Assembly (NCBI RefSeq): GCF_023634645.1
Contig: NZ_JAMKMR010000018.1
Span: 25,741-89,740 of the forward strand
DNA from: Vibrio sinus
GTDB lineage: Bacteria; Pseudomonadota; Gammaproteobacteria; Enterobacterales; Vibrionaceae
Direction of reading: 5' to 3'
Length of the DNA stretch: 64,000 nt
Shown: one piece after another, positions 61,613 to 64,000 of the stretch
Layout of the letters: each line of letters opens with the position of its first letter
Position numbering within the stretch: the stretch's first letter is position 1
Notes under the pieces: model-generated
What the model was told of the DNA's origin: nothing
The model's input: the letters and a program-made list of their open reading frames with translations, nothing else
The model's database searches: none
Program-made: the position numbers and the translations under genes

Positions 61613-63781
61613 TCAAATAGAAGAGCATAAATTATTCGCATTCAAATACACTTCTCGTTTGAACGACTCGTTAGAAATCGAATCCAATACCACTTTAGTA
61701 AACACGCTGATCTGGCGACTTGTCGATTCCCATACGTCAAACAAAGCAGATGTCATCAAGTATCGAATACGGTCGCCATTATTGGTGAGACTGTTCAAGT
61801 GATTGATGTCTATAAATCTTATTGCATCGACAATAGAATGTGTGGTTTTATCCGAACGAAAGATAGACAACATTTTCTTTGTTGTTTTAGTTAAGCTCAT
61901 AGTATTAAAATTTTGCCGACGCAATGGAGGCTCGCCTGAGTTTTTTCCATAGTAGTCAAAAGACGGCTTTCCTTCCCCACCCCGAATTAAAGCGGCAATA
62001 ATGATGATATAGCGGACGATCTCGTTAGCCGTGCTGTACGTAATCTCAGAAGGATTTTTTGCTATCGCTAAAGATAGTTTCTTCAACGCATTACCCTTTC
62101 TATTACTGGAAGCTCGCCGCTTTAGAAACGAGCCTGATTTTGATAGTTCTAAAGCTAGCTGCTGAAGAAATAGTGCATCACTTTCGTGGATATAATGAGG
62201 ACGCCTTTTACTATCCATTTCCCGCCTATTTAGCAAATGGTAATTTTCTCTACGTAGAAAGACGGGAGCACCAAAATAACCCGGGCATTTGGCAGGGTAG
62301 TGGAAAGTGTCATACTCAACACCATAGTTATTAGCCATATCCATCACAAAGTGAAACCGGTGGACTCTTGTTTCTTTCAACGAGTAATCCAGAGTCCAAA
62401 ACGCGAAGAGTCCCCACGCAATAGCAGTGAGCTCGTGAGCATTTGCGCCTACAAACACGCCTAGCTGAAGCATACGGCCCGTGGTATAGCTAGGCCCTAG
62501 ATGAACGGGCATATTTGCGCATCTCGCTGACTGTATAATGAGCGACTGCTCTTGTATTGTACCTGCGTTCCTAAATTGCATATGAGACAACGTCATTTGT
62601 CTATATTTGCCAGCTTCATCCTCTTGAATTAGTGTCGCTTTATCCTTATCCTCAGGAACCCGCGTATAATCTTTTTCCATATCGGTAAATAAATCCATAA
62701 CATCATGTATTACCGCAACTTTATTCGCCAATGAACAAGACTCTGGGTGTATGAGGACTTTTTTGATTCCTCTAACGCTGTAATAATAATGATACCTACC
62801 TGAGGTATATCTATGCCTATTAAATATGTTTCTTAGCTTTCCTTTTATCTCTTCTTCTAATTCTCTATCTCTTAGATTCAAATTGGGCTTGTTACAAAAT
62901 TCAACGAGCTTTATATGTATTTTCTTAAGCACGCTGTTTAAGTACTTATCAATAATTTTTGACTCTTTGACTTGAGAGGCTAATTCTTTCTCAATGGCTA
63001 AACTAGACATGGAGCGAGCTTCACCAACCAAAGCAATTGATAACTCAAGATATTTGTTGAAACGTCTGTCCTCAAAATTCTGTCGTCGTATGTACCTCGT
63101 TTTTCTTCCATCTGAAGAGGACATCCATTTCTTTAAAACAAGCAATACCTCTTCTCGATAGAATTCAAATTCAGACACCAACCTTTTCATTGATTGTGCT
63201 TTGGAAGAGGGTATCCTTGAATACATGTTTAAAGCTTCCCGCACCGATTGAACAGCATTCTCCACGGCGATAAATGCGGCCTTGGTGTCCGTTAACGCAA
63301 CATATGTATTTCCAGAACGCATCAGTATTTGGGGTAACACCACTGACCAGTTTATATTGCTCGTCACTTTCTGCTTCAGCGATATATCTAGGCTGGAACT
63401 TCTCTCTAATGAAGACTCAGTGTCAGCTCCTACCTCTAGGTGCTGGGACAACAAAAGTGTCAGCGTTTCCATTTTAAATTCAGACAGCTGACCTGTTAGC
63501 TGCTGAAAAACATGGCCTAACTCATGGGTAAGTAACTCATCCCGTTCTTTCTCATCTAGCCAATATTTGGGGTCAATATAAATATCAGTGCCATGAGTGA
63601 ATGCTTTAGATAATATCAAAGATGGTAATGAACTAATTCTTACTCTAACCATGGATAAGTCAATGAAAAATAAACCACTAAGCTTATCGAATAATGATTT
63701 TGGCAAAGATAGCCCGGTACTTTGCCTTCCATATTCAAGGCTATTTTTCATCCAACTGATATCTAACTTTTTAGTAAGCAT
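61613..63781 (-). CDS. DUF4157-type metallopeptidase-domain protein with long novel C-terminus
   Basis: 722 residues. Residues about 25-95 match the DUF4157 (eCIS core) pattern: LPKSLFDKLSGLF, VRVRISSLPS, AFTHGTDIYIDPKYW and the zinc signature THELGHVFQQ (HELGH at 86-90). This domain occurs in toxins and tail-associated proteins of contractile injection systems. The remaining 600 or so residues are unrecognised: a charged helical middle (about 200-330) and a C-terminal part with a His-rich motif ETRVHRFHFVMDMANN and a Tyr/Cys-rich stretch (YPAKCPGYFGAPVF) that could be a toxic domain. No signal peptide or membrane helix is evident. ATG start. Codon use and GC content differ from the housekeeping genes. 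Confidence 0.8.
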   Translation of the reverse strand: MLTKKLDISWMKNSLEYGRQSTGLSLPKSLFDKLSGLFFIDLSMVRVRISSLPSLILSKAFTHGTDIYIDPKYWLDEKERDELLTHELGHVFQQLTGQLSEFKMETLTLLLSQHLEVGADTESSLERSSSLDISLKQKVTSNINWSVVLPQILMRSGNTYVALTDTKAAFIAVENAVQSVREALNMYSRIPSSKAQSMKRLVSEFEFYREEVLLVLKKWMSSSDGRKTRYIRRQNFEDRRFNKYLELSIALVGEARSMSSLAIEKELASQVKESKIIDKYLNSVLKKIHIKLVEFCNKPNLNLRDRELEEEIKGKLRNIFNRHRYTSGRYHYYYSVRGIKKVLIHPESCSLANKVAVIHDVMDLFTDMEKDYTRVPEDKDKATLIQEDEAGKYRQMTLSHMQFRNAGTIQEQSLIIQSARCANMPVHLGPSYTTGRMLQLGVFVGANAHELTAIAWGLFAFWTLDYSLKETRVHRFHFVMDMANNYGVEYDTFHYPAKCPGYFGAPVFLRRENYHLLNRREMDSKRRPHYIHESDALFLQQLALELSKSGSFLKRRASSNRKGNALKKLSLAIAKNPSEITYSTANEIVRYIIIIAALIRGGEGKPSFDYYGKNSGEPPLRRQNFNTMSLTKTTKKMLSIFRSDKTTHSIVDAIRFIDINHLNSLTNNGDRIRYLMTSALFDVWESTSRQISVFTKVVLDSISNESFKREVYLNANNLCSSI

Positions 63782-63922
63782 AATTTCCGTGTAATTATTT
63801 TTTTCGGAATCCTAGCAATTAATATTCACTCTCCAAAGAAAATAATTAATATGGAATATAATATTGTCGTAATTTTATGCCCAGCTTCACATTTAGGAAA
63901 AATCAATTAAGTAAATAAACGT

Positions 63923-64000
63923 TTATACAGAACGAATAACTAATAATTCCCGTAAAAATAATTGCAGCGCACCTTTAATACCATATTTAAATAATGGGTA
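63923..64000 (-). CDS. Partial C-terminus of a gene running off the window
   Basis: Open minus-strand frame from the edge to a TAA at 63923-63925: 25 codons reading YPLFKYGIKGALQLFLRE then LLVIRSV. It looks like a helical protein tail. If real it lies upstream of and in the same direction as the DUF4157 gene. The stop overlaps a 12-base palindrome ATAAACGTTTAT (63915-63926). Confidence 0.35.
   Translation of the reverse strand, partial: YPLFKYGIKGALQLFLRELLVIRSV

Noticed and set aside
60459..63781. Complete contractile injection system
   Set aside because: DUF4157 hints at one, but no sheath, tube, baseplate or AAA ATPase gene is present within the window.
1..64000. CRISPR arrays, insertion sequences, transposases, integrases or prophage genes
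   Set aside because: No regularly spaced repeats and no mobile-element protein were found in any frame.

Overview
The window looks like chromosomal DNA from a marine gammaproteobacterium of the Vibrionaceae, most likely a Vibrio. The evidence is the conserved blocks tig-clpP-clpX-lon, ycgL with divergent minCDE followed by rnd and fadD, slp-type lipoprotein/tsaB/yoaA, sppA-ansA, msrB-gapA-yeaD, a paired H-NOX sensor and kinase, and a full menF-D-H-B-C-E operon. Several copies of a short intergenic repeat of the form TATACCCAAGTTACTTCAAG also occur; I recall this repeat from Vibrio genomes. No species is claimed.

Layout. 0-6 kb: protein quality control on the minus strand (tig, clpP, clpX, lon), with a heat-shock type promoter before lon. 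6-12.8 kb: a long non-coding stretch with an unusual nested palindrome, a large hybrid sensor kinase, an RhlE-type helicase and the AMPylator SelO. 12.8-15 kb: a tiny membrane ORF, an orphan protein, a short-chain dehydrogenase and tRNA-Arg(UCU). 15-20.4 kb: folD behind a PUR-box-like site, a lytic transglycosylase, ycgL, minCDE and rnd. 20.6-25.6 kb: fadD, a hydrolase, a Slp-type lipoprotein, a PAP2 phosphatase and a periplasmic binding protein. 25.6-28.8 kb: an AT-rich island with a chain of hairpins and a three-gene set (Xre-type regulator, N-terminally extended queuosine-precursor transporter, QueF-type reductase). 28.8-41.7 kb: housekeeping genes (tsaB, yoaA, fadH, sppA, ansA, yeaC, msrB, gapA). 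41.7-52.8 kb: yeaD, H-NOX/kinase pair, rlmA, tesB, Lrp-type regulator, Tim44-domain protein, TetR-type regulator, an MFS-PlsC fusion, a YeiH-type membrane protein and an unlisted 51-residue membrane ORF. 52.8-60 kb: menaquinone operon. 60-64 kb: a low-GC accessory end.

How genes work together. Fatty-acid genes fadD and fadH each have a FadR-like operator upstream, suggesting one regulon split over 13 kb. The men operon makes naphthoate precursors of menaquinone in one transcriptional direction with overlapping genes. H-NOX and its kinase form a nitric-oxide sensing pair.

The strongest candidates for something undescribed are the right end and the 25.6-28.8 kb island. The right end has a 353-residue protein with a His-Gly/Cys-x-x-Gly arrangement like caspase-like or CHAT peptidases, convergent with a 722-residue protein that opens with a DUF4157-like HELGH metallopeptidase domain followed by about 600 unrecognised residues. 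A third gene tail runs off the window edge. The 25.6-28.8 kb island couples a regulator with a degenerate peptidase-like domain to 7-deazaguanine transport and reduction.
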